A stretch of 64,000 bases of DNA from CAVQAH01 sp963784195 (GCA_963784195.1 CAWARA010000022.1:1-64000); one strand, 5' to 3'; counted from the stretch's first letter, positions 53,005-64,000 are shown. The notes: generated by a model not told the origin, from the letters alone. A program made the numbers and translations.

Positions 53005-56000
53005 ATGAAGCCTGCCCGTACGTGCGCCTGTGTACTGCTTGCCATCTGGCTGATCGGTATCGGGTGGCCGGAGGCCGCTCGCGAGAGCCCACCCAATGGA
53101 ACAACGACTGGCCTCTCCACGATCTGGAGTCTGAACTCCGGCGTCGTCCGGGACGGCAACGGCGATGGTCTGGCGGACATGGTCGCCGCGCGAATCGTCA
53201 TGCCAGCGACGGCGACGGTGCGCGAGATTCAGGGTGCCAGCAACATCGCTGCGCGCCTCGGGTTCGAGACGACGGCGCTTGACGATGCCGCTCGTCGGGC
53301 GAGATGGTGAGCAGCCGCCAGCCGGTGCGCTGCCGATTCTGATCGGCGGCAACAACGCAGTCGTCAAGCGCCTCGCAGCGAGCGGGACGATCGACCTTCA
53401 GAGACTGACGAAAGGGCAGGGCCTGATTGCCGCCGTGCCGTCGCCATTCGGTGGGACGGGCATCGCGCTGGTCGTGGCCGGACGAGACGACGAGGGGACG
53501 CTTGCCGCTGCTAACGTGCTGGCGGGGCGTCTGCCCCGGCTCTGGAACATGTCGGGCATAACGATCCCCGCGCTCGAGGATCACGTTGCCCGCTATCTGC
53601 GCAGTCGCGAGGTCGAGGCGGGGCGTCCTGCGCTGACCGCGATTCTCGTCGACGCCGATCGCCGCGGCCTCGCGGCTGCGCACGTTCGCGTTCCGGTCAC
53701 GGCGGCGGTGACCGGCCGTGCGGTCAAAAGCGATCGAGGACCTCGACGCGGCTCACCGCCGCGGGCTCGAGCCGGGCACGCTCAACTTCTCCGAAGTCGC
53801 CTCGCTCGTGCTCGAGTGGGACAACGGTAACGGCGATTGCGTCGCGATCGACCGTCCGCCGAGCCGGATTGAACTCGCGCACGTTGACCCCGCCGATCGA
53901 CCCCGACGAGTTGGCGCCGGACTCGCCGGGCGATCGCGGACGCGCCGCGCAGCCCGCTCGAGCGCCCGCCAAGCCATACGATCTCGTCAACGCCTTCTCG
54001 ATCGAGGGGTGGTTCGGCGATTCGTTTACCGACCTGATCCCGGATCGCACGGAGACGTCCATCGTTCTTGGCGGTGCCAGCGATTCGCTTGGCGCCGTGC
54101 ATGTCGCGGCGCGGCTCGGCCTCGAGTCGACCGGCGTGACGTTCCCGATCGCCCAGGCCGACTACGAAGATCAGAGAGTTCGCCCGCGAGCCGAGCCCCA
54201 TTCTGGTCGGCCGCGACAACACACTGACGACCGAACTGGTGAAGATCGGGCGAGTGCACCTCGACGATCTGCGTCCTGGCGAAGGCGCGGTCCAGATTGT
54301 GCCGCGTGCGTTCGGCAGCGCGACCGCAGCGGTCGTGGCGGGACCTGACGCCGCCGGAACCGACGCCGCCGCACTCTACCTCGCCCGCCGCGCCCCGTAT
54401 CTGTGGGACAACCGCCGCGGCGCACCGACACTCAGCGACGTGACCTCGGAGTTCTCCAAGATTCCTGAAGGGTGCCAGCGGCGCCGGCCAGGCGGGCCAG
54501 GCACTGCGCGAAATCGACAGCGTCATCGACGGCCTCCGCGACAAGGAGATCGAGTCCTTCGAAGTGCGGCTGTTCCTCGAGGAGGCCGACACGGCTCTCG
54601 ACCAGTACCTGACGCGCCGGTTGCAGGAGCGGGTAAAGGTCGAAACGAAAGTCAGCAGCCAGGCGATCACTGCCGCCGTGCCGGTCATCGACGAGACGAT
54701 CGACGTGCCGTGGGAAGTCGACGAGCTGCGGCAGACGCTGCGCGACACGGTCGTGCCGAAGATCACGCCGGGAGCGAAGGTGACGGTCGAGGCGCGCGTC
54801 AGCGAATCTCCCGCGTACCGCCAGAAGTTGGAAGCGGAAATACGCGCCGAGCTGGCCAAGGCTGGAGCAGCGGACGCGAAAGTCGACGTGCTCTCCGCTT
54901 ACAAGCAGGGGTTTCTGTGGATGACCGAGCGCGTCATTCCATCGCTCAAGGGCCGTGGCGTCCGCGCCCTGAACATCAAGGTCGCCGAGCTCGTTCCCGA
55001 CTTCACGAAGAAATACAAGTTCTACCAGGTGCCGAGCCGATGGGTGCACGAGCTCTATCCCGTCGACGAGATTGTCGCGCGTGAGCTGGGCATCCCGCGC
55101 GAGCGATTTTCACTGGAACTGGTCTCCGGCGCCAAGGACATCTACACGGTGGAAGCGCTCGACGGCGGAGGTCGCGTGATCGAGCAGGCGGTGTTCTCGC
55201 CGAAGTTCGCCGACCGCGAATACCTCGACAAGTTCCCCGGCTGGTCTCGCGTGGACGTGACCACCGGTTGGGTACGCGCACAAGTCAACGGCCAGACCGC
55301 CGTCGACGTTCGAATCAAGACCGATCCCGAGCGGTTCTGGGATCACTACCAGTCGTCGGTGCTGCCGAAGATCTACGACCACGTCATGAAGGTCACCGAG
55401 AACCGGCCGATGCCCGACAAGCAGCCGTTCCATCGCGATCTGGACGTCGAGGTCTGGATGAGTGAGCCCGACTTCTCCATCGGCGTCGACGAAGAGCTGG
55501 TATCGGCGCTCGAGTCTCTACACGAGGATCTCTACTTCGTCACGCTGGATTTCTTCGACGCTCTCGGCCGCACGACTACGCGCAGACGTCTCGCCGCTCC
55601 CGGCAAGATCTTCCCGATCATTCATCCCGATCAACCGGGGAAGCCCGGCAAGGTGCACGTCAAGTACGCCGGCAACGCCTCCACCCGAGCGAAGGTCGAG
55701 ATTGCCTACCGTGAGAAAGGCATCGAAAAGCCGACGCGGGTGACGCGGGATCTGGGCGTGACGACGGCGCCGGCGGTCAGCGTCGTGCGTGCCGTTGCGC
55801 GCGCCGACGGCTTGAGCGAGATCGAGCTCCAGGTCCAGGTCGAGGAGGACCGCGAGGCTGCGCGCATCGCCGATTCACTCGACGGGCTGGCTCGGCTGCA
55901 CGCCGCCGGTCTCTTCAAGACCGCGTTGTCGTACGACAAGGTCGATCGCGTCGCGCTGTCGATTCTCCTCAAGGATGCGCGGACCCGCCGCGTCATCAAG

Positions 56001-57233
56001 GCAACGGGCGCCTCAGCGCCGTCGAACGTGCGCACGGCAGCGAGCCGTCCGACGTCGCCGTTGGTGAAGTGGGACCACGTGATCAGTCCCGAGGAGTCGG
56101 AGGAGATCGTCGGCCGTCTTGCCGCCTTTCCGGAAGTTGCGGCTGTACAAGGCCGGGCGGTCGTACCGCGGGCGCGACATCTCGGTGATCGAAATGACGC
56201 TGCCGGTGTCGAGCGAGCAGGTGTCGCTCGCGAAGCTGACCGCGCTGAAGCCCACTATCTTCATCACCGGCCGGCAGCACGCGAACGAAGTATCGTCGAC
56301 GAGCCACATCCTCAAGCTGGCGGAGCTGCTCGCGACCGATCCCGCCTATCGCGACTTTCTCAAGCGCGTCAATGTCGTGATGCATCCGGTGGAGAACCCT
56401 GACGGCGCGGCGATGGCCTACGAGCTGCAGAAGCTGACGCCGACGCACATGCTGCATGCGGGGCGTTACAGCGCGCTCGGCATGGATGTCGGCTCGCAGG
56501 TGGGGCAGCCTGATCCGCTGCTGCCGGAATCGCTGGTGCGCATGCGCATCTGGGAGGATTGGCTGCCGGACATCTACCTCAATCCCCACGGCTATCCCTC
56601 GCACGAGTGGGTGCAGCAGTTCGCCGGTTATGTGCCGCCCGGCTTCCGCAGTTATTGGTCGACGCGCGGCTGGTACACCAGCGTTGGCGGTTTGCGCGAT
56701 CCGCGCTACCCGGAGCACGCCGACGCGATCGCCGCCATCCGCGAAAACATCGTCCGCGAGATCAACAGCAATGCGGACGTCCGCGAGATGAACCTGCGTC
56801 ATCAGGCGAGGTACAAGCGGTGGGCTTACGGGTTTGCTCCGTACATCTTTCCCGCAGGAGATCTATCGCGACACCGCGATCTATTACACCGATCCGGAGA
56901 GCGGGCAGGTGCGCGGCAGCCGCCGCGCCGGCGTGGGCCGCGGCGGTGGCGGCGGTCGCGCGTCGATGGGCTTCCTGGCCGCAGGTGACGTTCGTGTCCG
57001 GCGGGACCGAGGCGCCTGACGAGACGGCCCAGGGCCAGTGGCTCGACCTCGTGACCAAGCCTGGCTTCTCGTATCTCATGGCGCACCTGCGCTATCTGCG
57101 TGATGGGCGCTACTCCGTCGAACTCGTCGAAGAAGAAGGACAGCGCGACAGCACGAGCCGGACGCTGTTGCGGGTCAGGCCCGTCAAGCCCCGGCTCAAT
57201 ACACCGGCCGTGACCGCGACCGGTGGCAAGTAG
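53005..57233 (+). CDS. Giant exported M14 zinc carboxypeptidase-like protein, paralogue 1 (about eight apparent frameshifts)
   Basis: ATG 53005 (GGAGG 9 nt upstream) begins a signal peptide (CACVLLAIWLIGIGWPEAAR). After frame correction the protein is about 1,400 residues. The N-terminal part has two related units, each pairing a calcium-loop-like motif (DGNGDGLADMVAARI; GDSFTDLIPDR) with an AARLGFE/AARLGLES helix. A 500-residue conserved middle contains VLSAYKQGFLWMTERVIPSL and ERFWDHYQSSVLPKIYDHVM. The C-terminal 350 residues are a peptidase M14 domain with zinc ligands in TGRQHANEVSS (HxxE) and LNPHGYPSHEW (His). Breaks occur near 53284, 53727, 53880-53960, 54165, 54468, 56138, 56850 and 56975. 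I do not recognise the non-peptidase part. A paralogue starts at 60774. Confidence 0.8.
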
Positions 57234-57265
57234 ACCGTAGTGCAGAAAAGGTGGAGGAGGCAGCT

Positions 57266-60141
57266 ATGCGGAAGTGGTTGCTGTCGATTCGCGTTCCTCG
57301 CGGCGTGGATGGCTGTGGTGACACCCGTTTACGCACAGAACGCGCAGATTACCGGGGTGCTGAAGGATCAGAGCGGCGGTGTGCTGCCGGGCGTGACCCT
57401 GACGGCGCGCAACGCGGAGACGGGCCTTACTCGCACCGCTGTGTCGGGCCCTGATGGGGAATACCGGGTACCAGCCTTGCCGCCCGGGACGTACACACTC
57501 TCTGCCGAGCTGGCCGGATTCACCAAGGAAGAGCGCTCCGGCATCGTCCTGGTCATCGACCAGACGGCGCAGTTTGATTTTCTACTCAAGCCCGCGTCGC
57601 TCGCCGAGACCCTCACCGTTCAGGGCGAGTCCCCGATCGTGGATACCACGGCGTCGAACGTGGCAACGAGCGTATCGAACGAGCAGATTCAGGATCTGCC
57701 GGTGGCCTCGCGGCGCTGGCTCGACCTGGCGATGCTGACGCCCGGCACGTCGCAGGACAACATCCGCGGGTTCTTCTATCGCGGCAATGTCAACGTCGGG
57801 GCCGGTACTCGCGAGTACTCCAACGGCTTCGTGGTCGACGGCGTCAACAATACCTGGGCCGAGATGGGCGAGCCGCGCCAGAACTTCGCAATGGATTCCA
57901 TTCGCGAGTTCAAGGTGTCGACATCCAATTACAAGGCCGAATATGGTCTCGCGACGGGCGGTCTCGTCACAGTCGTCTCGAAGTCGGGAACCAACGTGCT
58001 GCACGGATCGGGTCTCCTGTTCTTCCGCGACAAGGCGTTGACGGCGCGGACCTTCTTCGAGCCGGAGAAACCGGACTTCGAACGCTATCAGTATGGCGGG
58101 ACGATCGGCGGTCCGATTATCGCCGACAAGACCCATTTCTTCTTCGCCTACGAGGGTACGCAGGAGAGCCAGTTCTTCACGGTCAACACCGGCGGGATCT
58201 TCCCGTCCGCCGACGGCACGTACCCCAGCGATCAGGATCGCTGGACCTACACGGCCAAAGTCGATCACCAGATCAATGCGAACCAGTCCGCGTTCTTCCG
58301 CTATGCGCAGGAGGACGAGTATCGCCCCATCATCACCGCCGGCGGCCGCACGCATCCGACCGCGAGCTTCGATTTCGCCGTGCCGCGCAAGTCGGCCGTG
58401 CTCGCGCACACCTGGATTCTCAACGAGCGAATGGTGAACGACTTCCGCTTCCAGTACGGATTCTCCAAGTATGAAGTCGCTCCGCCGTACAGCCACGGGT
58501 CCTGGGAACCGGGCTACTTCGGCGAGGACCGCCTGGCGTACTGCGAGCCGGTGTTCTCGTATCCGTCACTGCAACTCGGAGGCTGCGGGAACACGCAGAT
58601 GGGGCCCGAGACCCGATGGCAGTTGAAGGACGACTACGCGATCATGATGCCGAGCTGGAAGGGGACGCATCAGTGGAAGTTCGGTTTCGACTACAACTAC
58701 ATCGAGTTCCAGGCAGACACGTTCGGCTCACCGGATGGCAGCTGGACGTTCCCTCGCGACCTGCTCTACGACCCGTCGAACTCGCAGTCCTTCCCGTCGC
58801 AGTTCCAACACTCGCTGCCGACGTATGCCGACATCCCGGTGCATCACTTCTCCTTCTATCTGCAGGACGACTGGCAGATCGGACCAAGGGTGACGCTCAA
58901 CCTGGGCTTGCGCTATGACCGTCAGATCGGCGTCTTCAACGAGGATATTCCCGGACTGCTGCAGAAGATCGACGACAAGCTCGGACGTGACGGCAGCTAC
59001 CCAATGCCCATCCCATTCCACGAGGGTTACGAGTCACGGGGGGATGCGAACAACTGGGGTCCGCGCCTCGGCGTCGCGTGGGATCCATTCGACAGCGGCC
59101 GGACGAACGTCCGTGCCGCCTACGGCTTGTTCTACGACAACATCCGGACGCTCACCAACTTCGGTGAGTTGACGTGGCCGCAGGCCAAGGCGATCGTCAT
59201 CAACAACCCGCAGTACCCGGATCCGTATGGCGGGCGGTCACGTGAAGAGTTTCTCACCACCGCGCCGCCGAACATCACCGTCGGCGATCACAATCAGGTC
59301 AACCCCTACGCGCACCAGTTGAATTTCGGCGTGAGTCAGATGATTCGGCGGGACATGGCGGTGACGGCCGACTTCAGCTATGTCAACCGGTACTCCGACC
59401 GCGACACCGTCGATGTCAATCTGCCCGACCAGACAACGAGGCAGCGGCCAGATCCGCAGTTCAATCGCGTGAGCTACTGGCAGTCCACTGCCGACAACAC
59501 CTACCGAGCACTGCTGGTGAAGCTCGAGAAGCGCATGAGCAACAACTATCAGTTCCTCGCGTCGTACACCCTCAGCAAGTCAGAAGATGACAGCTATACG
59601 AACACCGCTGCCGACGTCTATGGGTACACGAAGCTCGTTCGGTGGGGCGTTGCGGACCGACGCCACCGCCTGGTGGTGAGCGGTATCTATCAGCTGCCTT
59701 GGGAGATGCAGGTATCCGCAATCGCAGATTTCAGATCGAGCCTGCCGTTCAGCCCGAGCACCGCGCTGGATCTCGACGTCCCTGGCGACGGATACACCGG
59801 CGACCTGCCGACGGGCGTCTATCCAGGAAGCGGCTGCCGCGATCTCGACCTCGGCGCGGTCAACACCTTCCGCCGTGCGCGCAACCTCGCAGAAGTGACG
59901 ACGATCGAATGCCCCGGCTTCTGCCAACCTGGATTTTCGATTCTCGAAGTTCTTCAGCTTCGCGCGAGGACACCGTCTCGAGTTGATCGCGCAGCTCTTC
60001 AACGTCTTCAATCGCGCCAACTTCAACACGACGACCACCAGCCTGACTTCGACCCTGTTCGGTGCGCAGCCGACGACGCTGTTGCCGAACATCAACGCTC
60101 CGTCGCGTCAGGTGGAGTTCGCGATACGGTATCAGTTCTGA
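57266..60141 (+). CDS. TonB-dependent receptor, second copy (two apparent frameshifts)
   Basis: ATG 57266, preceded by GGAGGAGG, begins MRKWLLSI. A break near 57287 moves into FAFLAAWMAVVTPVYAQ, completing the signal peptide. Then comes a carboxypeptidase-regulatory domain (GVLKDQSGGVLPGVTLTARN), the plug (VVDGVNNTWAEMGEPRQNFA, GGLVTVVSKSGTN) and a long barrel. Near 59925 another break leads to NLDFRFSKFFSFARGHRLEL and the typical aromatic C terminus AIRYQF. About 958 residues. It lies between two giant M14 paralogues and 25 nt after the first, so it is likely the outer-membrane importer for peptides they release. Confidence 0.9.
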
Positions 60142-60203
60142 CCGACGCATACGGGTGGGCGCCATCCGGCGTCCACCCGTAGCGGTCGGTCCGGGGAACG
60201 ACG

Positions 60204-60604
60204 GTGCGGATCCTGATCATCGACGACCATCGCAATACGCGCGAAGCCATCGCACTGGCTCTCGCGCAGATCGGTCTCGAAGTCGATACGGCAGCCTCCG
60301 GGTTCGGTGCGATGGGTTTGCTCGACGCACACCGTTACGACTGGATGGTCTGCGATGTCCGGATGCCTGGGATGTCGGGCATCGAGCTTGCGGCGCGAGC
60401 CAGAGCCGTTCAGCCCGCGGCGGGGGTGGTGTTGATGACCGCGTACGATGTGTCGAGCGACGACCGCCACCGCTCGCCGAAATCGGCGCCGGCCTGCTCA
60501 TCAAACCAGTGACAGCCGACGACCTCGTCGCCTACTGGAGCGCGTCGCTTCAGGAATCGTCCGGCCTGCTCCGAGGGCAGGAGGCGGGCCGCCCTCTCAC
60601 CTGA
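60204..60604 (+). CDS. Stand-alone receiver-domain protein (one apparent frameshift)
   Basis: Starts at GTG 60204 with GGGGA upstream. The receiver fold shows the acidic pair DDH at residues 7-9, phospho-Asp51 in WMVCDVRMPG, TAYD, and after a break near 60460-60470 the Lys in LAEIGAGLLIKPV. About 133 residues in all, with no output domain. It may be a phosphate sink or an adaptor for the upstream kinase, as CheY/Spo0F-type single-domain regulators are. It follows the TonB receptor gene and precedes the second M14 paralogue. Confidence 0.8.
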
Positions 60605-60634
60605 GTCGTCTGTCATGTATTCTTGTGTCGCTGT

Positions 60635-60726
60635 CGTGGTTCGTAGTTCGTTGCTCGTCGCTCGAAGATCGGCCACGGACGGTCAGATTCGGTCTTCGAG
60701 CAACGAGCGGCGAGCGCCGAACCACG
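60635..60726. repeat. Long imperfect palindromic intergenic repeat, copy 2
   Basis: Arms 60635-60668 and 60693-60726 are inverted copies with six mismatches in 34, separated by 24 nt. The arms use the same TCGT/GCTCGT units as the element at 31126-31219. It lies 30 nt after the receiver gene stop and 48 nt before the second giant gene. Confidence 0.65.
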
Positions 60727-60773
60727 GCAGCGCTAGGACAATAAGCCTTTCAGCAACTCAATCGGAGGATCCC

Positions 60774-63700
60774 ATGCAGCCTGCAGGAAGCGCCTGCGTG
60801 AAGCGAGTGGTGCTGACGTGTGCGCTCTTCGGTGTTCTGATGACCGCACCACGTTCGCTCGCCGTGCTCGAGGGCCAGGCTCCGCCTGCCGATCTGCAGT
60901 CGGTCTTCAACGCCGGCGGCATGCTTCAGGATCGCAACGGGGACGGCGTCGTGGATTTCGTCAGCGCGCGGCTGGCACTCGGTGCCAAGGCCAGCGCCGC
61001 CGAGATTGCCGCCGCGTCCGACGTCGCCGCGAGGTTGGGGTTTGAGACCTCCGCGATGGATCTTCCGCTGACGGCCGCGCCCCGCGACGTGGCCGGGATC
61101 GTTGCCATCGGGGCGGAAGGTGCCAGGCGCGCGGGAGTGCAGGATATGTCCGGGTCGTTGGCGGATCTTGCACCGGGACAAGGCCTGATCGCGCTCAGCG
61201 CCGGTGGCGGCGTTCCGGTTGTGGTTGTCGCCGGGAAGGACGATCAGGGCACGCGTGCTGCCGCGGCGCTGCTGGCCGGACGGCTTCCCGCGTTTGGCGA
61301 TCTCAAAGGTCCGTCGCTGACCACGATCGTGGATGACGTCAAGACGCTGCTGAAGACACAACCGCTCGTGGTTCGCGACGTGCGCGTTCCCTCGGTACGC
61401 GCGGCCGCCGACGGGTCCCTCGCAGCGGTCAACGTCGATCTTTCCGTCGGATCGGCGGGCGACATCGCCACCGTGCGACGGGTGCTGAATGAGCTGCGCA
61501 CGAAACCGTCAGCCGCCGTCCCGCAAACTCCACCCGCGACTGCCGGTGAGCGTCCAGCGTCGAGTCCGCAGCTGTCGTACGACGCCGTCCCGTCTATAGT
61601 GTTTCGCATTGCTGCCCCGTCGACGCGATCCGTTGACGTCCAGCTCGCGCGATCCGCATCACCTCCCGCCGCCGCCAGTGGACGCCGGCCCGGCGCGGGC
61701 GCGAAAGAGAACCTCGATCTTTCGAACATCTACACGCCAGATGGCCTGCTCGGTGACGGCGACACGAACCTCATTCCCGATCGCCTTGACACGCTGCTCG
61801 TTCCCGCTGGCGAAGGCGTTGAACGCACGCTGGACGTCGCGGCGCGGCTGGGTCTCGAATCTGCGGGAATCGTGATTCCGATCGCGATGCCCGCCGATGC
61901 TGTCACCAAGCCTGATGCGGAGCCGACAATGGTGCTGATTGGCACGACGCATCCGATTGTCGAACGACTGATCAAGGATGGAAAGCTGCAGCAACCGTCA
62001 CTGCAGCCCGGAGAAGGACTCATCCAGGTCGTGCGCAAAGCGTTTGGCGAGAAGGGCGCCGTGATTATTACTGGCGGCGACGCCGCCGGGCTCGCACGCG
62101 CGCTCGAACAATTGGCTGAGCGCTTTCCACACATCTGGGCTCGCGGCAAGGACCGGACGACGATCGACGACGTCGAGGAGCAGATTCGGCGGTTCGTCTC
62201 GAACCGATCGCCGGAAGGGCAGGCGGCTGCCGCCCTGTATGCCATCGATCGCATCGGAAGCGAGCTCGAAGGCAAACAGCTCGAACAGGCGACCGTCTCC
62301 GTGCACGTGGACAAGGCGGATCCCGGACTTCGCGACTTCGTGCGGCAGGCAGCAGCAAACCGGCTGAAGGCAGGTCAGATCGAGGTCGTGGTCGACAACC
62401 GTGATGTGCAGAAAGCCGGCGCGATCTTCGAGGACGATTTCACGGTCGCGTCCGAGGTGAAGCAGTTCTGGGATGTGTTCGAGGCGCGCGTCTTACCGGC
62501 GGTCCGCAAAGGCCGTCCGATAACGATCGAGGCCCGATTGAGCGAGCCACCCGACGTGCGGGAGCGCCTCGCTCGCGAGGCAACCGATAAACTCGTGGCA
62601 AGAGGCGCCAGCGCCGAGGGCACGCAGGTCATCGTGCTTTCGGCTTACAAGCAGGGATACAGCTGGCTCCACGATCGGATTCGGCCGCAGCTCGCCGGCA
62701 AACCGATCGGCCAGATCACGATTCGATTCGCCGAGATCGGGCCTCCGCCGGAGTGGGCGCAGCAGGCGATGTTCGCGCCGACGCGGTGGCTGCTCGAGCT
62801 ATTTCCCATCGACGAAGTGCTGGCAAGAGACCTGAAGATCGAGGTCAACCAGATCACGTTCGAGAAGCGACCCGTGGGTTCGGTTGCCTACGAGGTGGTG
62901 GCGACCTCGCCCGGACGGTCGCGAGCTGCTCCGCCAGACCTTCGAGCCGAAGATCGTCGTGCGGCCGTTCTTCGATCGGTTCCCCGACTACGAGCACGTC
63001 AGAGTGACGACCGGATGGCTCTCTGCCGCCGTCGACGGCCGGACCGTCGTCGACGAGCGCGTGATCACCGACCCCGAGCGCTTCTGGGATCACTATCAGT
63101 CGAAGATCCTTCCGCGGATGTACGACTACGTGATGGCGCTCGGAGAGGGCAAGCCCGAGCCCGCGGATGCGCCGTACTTCGGCGAGCTGACCGTCGACCT
63201 GACGTTGAGCGAGCCGGATTATCAGATCGGCGTCGACAAAGAGCAGATTGCGTCGATGGAGGCGCTACACGAGGAGATCTATTTCAACACGCTTCACTTC
63301 TTCGACGTCCTGGGGCGCAATTCGCGCGGCGCGGGTCTCGACTATCCAGGCCGTGTGATTCCGATCGTCCGGCCGAAAGCCGACGGCCAGGCCGGTCGCG
63401 CGAAGATCACCTTTACCGGATATCGATCGATACGGCCGGCCGTCGTCGTCACCTACCGCGAGTCAGGCGGCGCGACCGGGAAGATTCGGCGCGATATCCG
63501 GCGCGTCGCGGTCGAGCGTCCGTCGGCCCTGGCTGCGCTGGTGCGCACCGGACGGCCCGGCGTCGAGCGGCTCGACGTTCGCGTCAAGGTGGACATGGAG
63601 CGCGATTCGCGTGAAGAGCTCATCAAGCGGACGCGGACGGACCGTGTCGACGAGCAAATCCTCTCAGCCGAGCAGGTGACGGCGATGTTCGCCAATCTCG

Positions 63701-64000
63701 ACCGGCTGCGCGCCGCCGGTCTCTATGCGGACAAGCTGGCGTTCCACGATCTGGGCGTCATACGCGTGACCGCCGCGTGGGAGCACGACGCCAACCCGAA
63801 AGCGGAAACGTCCGCCGCGCTGGCGGCCAACGGCCGTCCGAAGCCCTGGCCGGATATTCGCGCGTTGTTGCCTGCCGGCTATCAAGTCACTCGGGCGGCG
63901 AGCTGGTGCAATGGGACACGCCAATCCCGCCGCCGGAAGCGTACGAGATCCTCGCCAAGATGTCCTCGTTCCCGGAGGCCACCGTTTACAAGGTTGGCGA
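60774..64000 (+). CDS. Giant exported M14-type protein, paralogue 2 (5' part; runs off the window)
   Basis: Starts at ATG 60774, with GGAGGA 6 nt upstream, and a signal peptide (VVLTCALFGVLMTAPRSLAV). It follows paralogue 1 domain by domain: DRNGDGVVDFVSARLAL and DVAARLGFETSAMD, then GDGDTNLIPDRLDTLLV and DVAARLGLESAG, then ARALEQLAERFPHIW, VIVLSAYKQGYSWLHDRIRP and ERFWDHYQSKILPRMYDYVM. Breaks lie near 62915 and 63890. The final visible frame reads PIPPPEAYEILAKMSSFPEA, equivalent to the segment just before the M14 domain in paralogue 1, so the peptidase domain should begin just past the window end. Identity to paralogue 1 is moderate, so this is an old duplication. Confidence 0.82.

Noticed and set aside
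56..64000. tRNA, rRNA and tmRNA genes
   Set aside because: No T-loop GGTTCGAATCC-like segments with cloverleaf partners and no rRNA core sequences were noticed on either strand.

Overview
The window is GC-rich chromosomal DNA from a bacterium that is most probably an acidobacterium, plausibly class Vicinamibacteria. The assignment is inferred from gene families. A PadR repressor is translationally coupled to a very large duplicated orphan FtsX/MacB-type permease. A VWA protein has the layout common in that phylum. There are two TonB-dependent receptors with N-terminal carboxypeptidase-regulatory domains, a Pknb-type Ser/Thr kinase, and CHASE2-cyclase and PQQ-propeller proteins. No rRNA, tRNA, CRISPR array, transposase or phage gene was seen.

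Layout. 0-4.1 kb: methyltransferase, PadR and ADOP permease. 4.2-9.6 kb: a tricarballylate/tricarboxylate uptake and oxidation operon, with a TctC-TctB fusion, TctA, TcuA and TcuB. 9.6-13.9 kb: a compact lanthipeptide cassette (mersacidin-type precursor plus LanM) bracketed by two copies of a 44-bp sequence. The right copy is the 3' end of the next gene, a serine hydrolase. 15.7-21.7 kb: a beta-propeller protein, then a CHASE2 adenylate cyclase, an M48 protease and an MscS channel carrying a cyclic-nucleotide-binding domain. 21.7-24.3 kb: envelope and TPR proteins of unknown role. 24.3-27.3 kb: ornithine cyclodeaminase-like protein, histone-deacetylase-like amidohydrolase and proline racemase-like enzyme. 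27.4-33.5 kb: Ser/Thr kinase, gamma-glutamyltransferase, and a tungsten aldehyde oxidoreductase with its MoaD-like partner. 33.5-40 kb: VWA protein, TonB receptor, SGNH hydrolase and M19 dipeptidase, all on the minus strand. 40.2-46.4 kb: Ftr1 iron permease, OsmC, membrane acyltransferase, a hydrolase/TPR pair and a DGQHR-domain protein. 46.4-49.8 kb: a candidate structured RNA, an M20 peptidase and a PQQ-propeller protein. 49.9-64 kb: a histidine kinase/NtrC pair, a giant exported M14 carboxypeptidase-like protein, a TonB receptor, a lone receiver protein and a second giant paralogue that runs off the window.

Three sets of genes look like working units. The Tct/Tcu genes should import and oxidise a tricarboxylate. 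The cyclase and the cyclic-nucleotide-binding channel could form a cAMP-gated osmotic valve. The 49.9-64 kb block looks like a sigma-54-controlled, calcium-dependent extracellular peptide degradation and uptake system, and I do not recognise it as a described one.

Many genes carry one or more apparent single-base frameshifts, about thirty in all. Most of those I could resolve are single-base insertions beside an identical base, which suggests uncorrected long-read error rather than real gene decay. Such genes are annotated as full-length loci with the breaks described. Several genes lack a Shine-Dalgarno sequence and start 5-8 nt after a -10-like hexamer, so leaderless transcription seems common.
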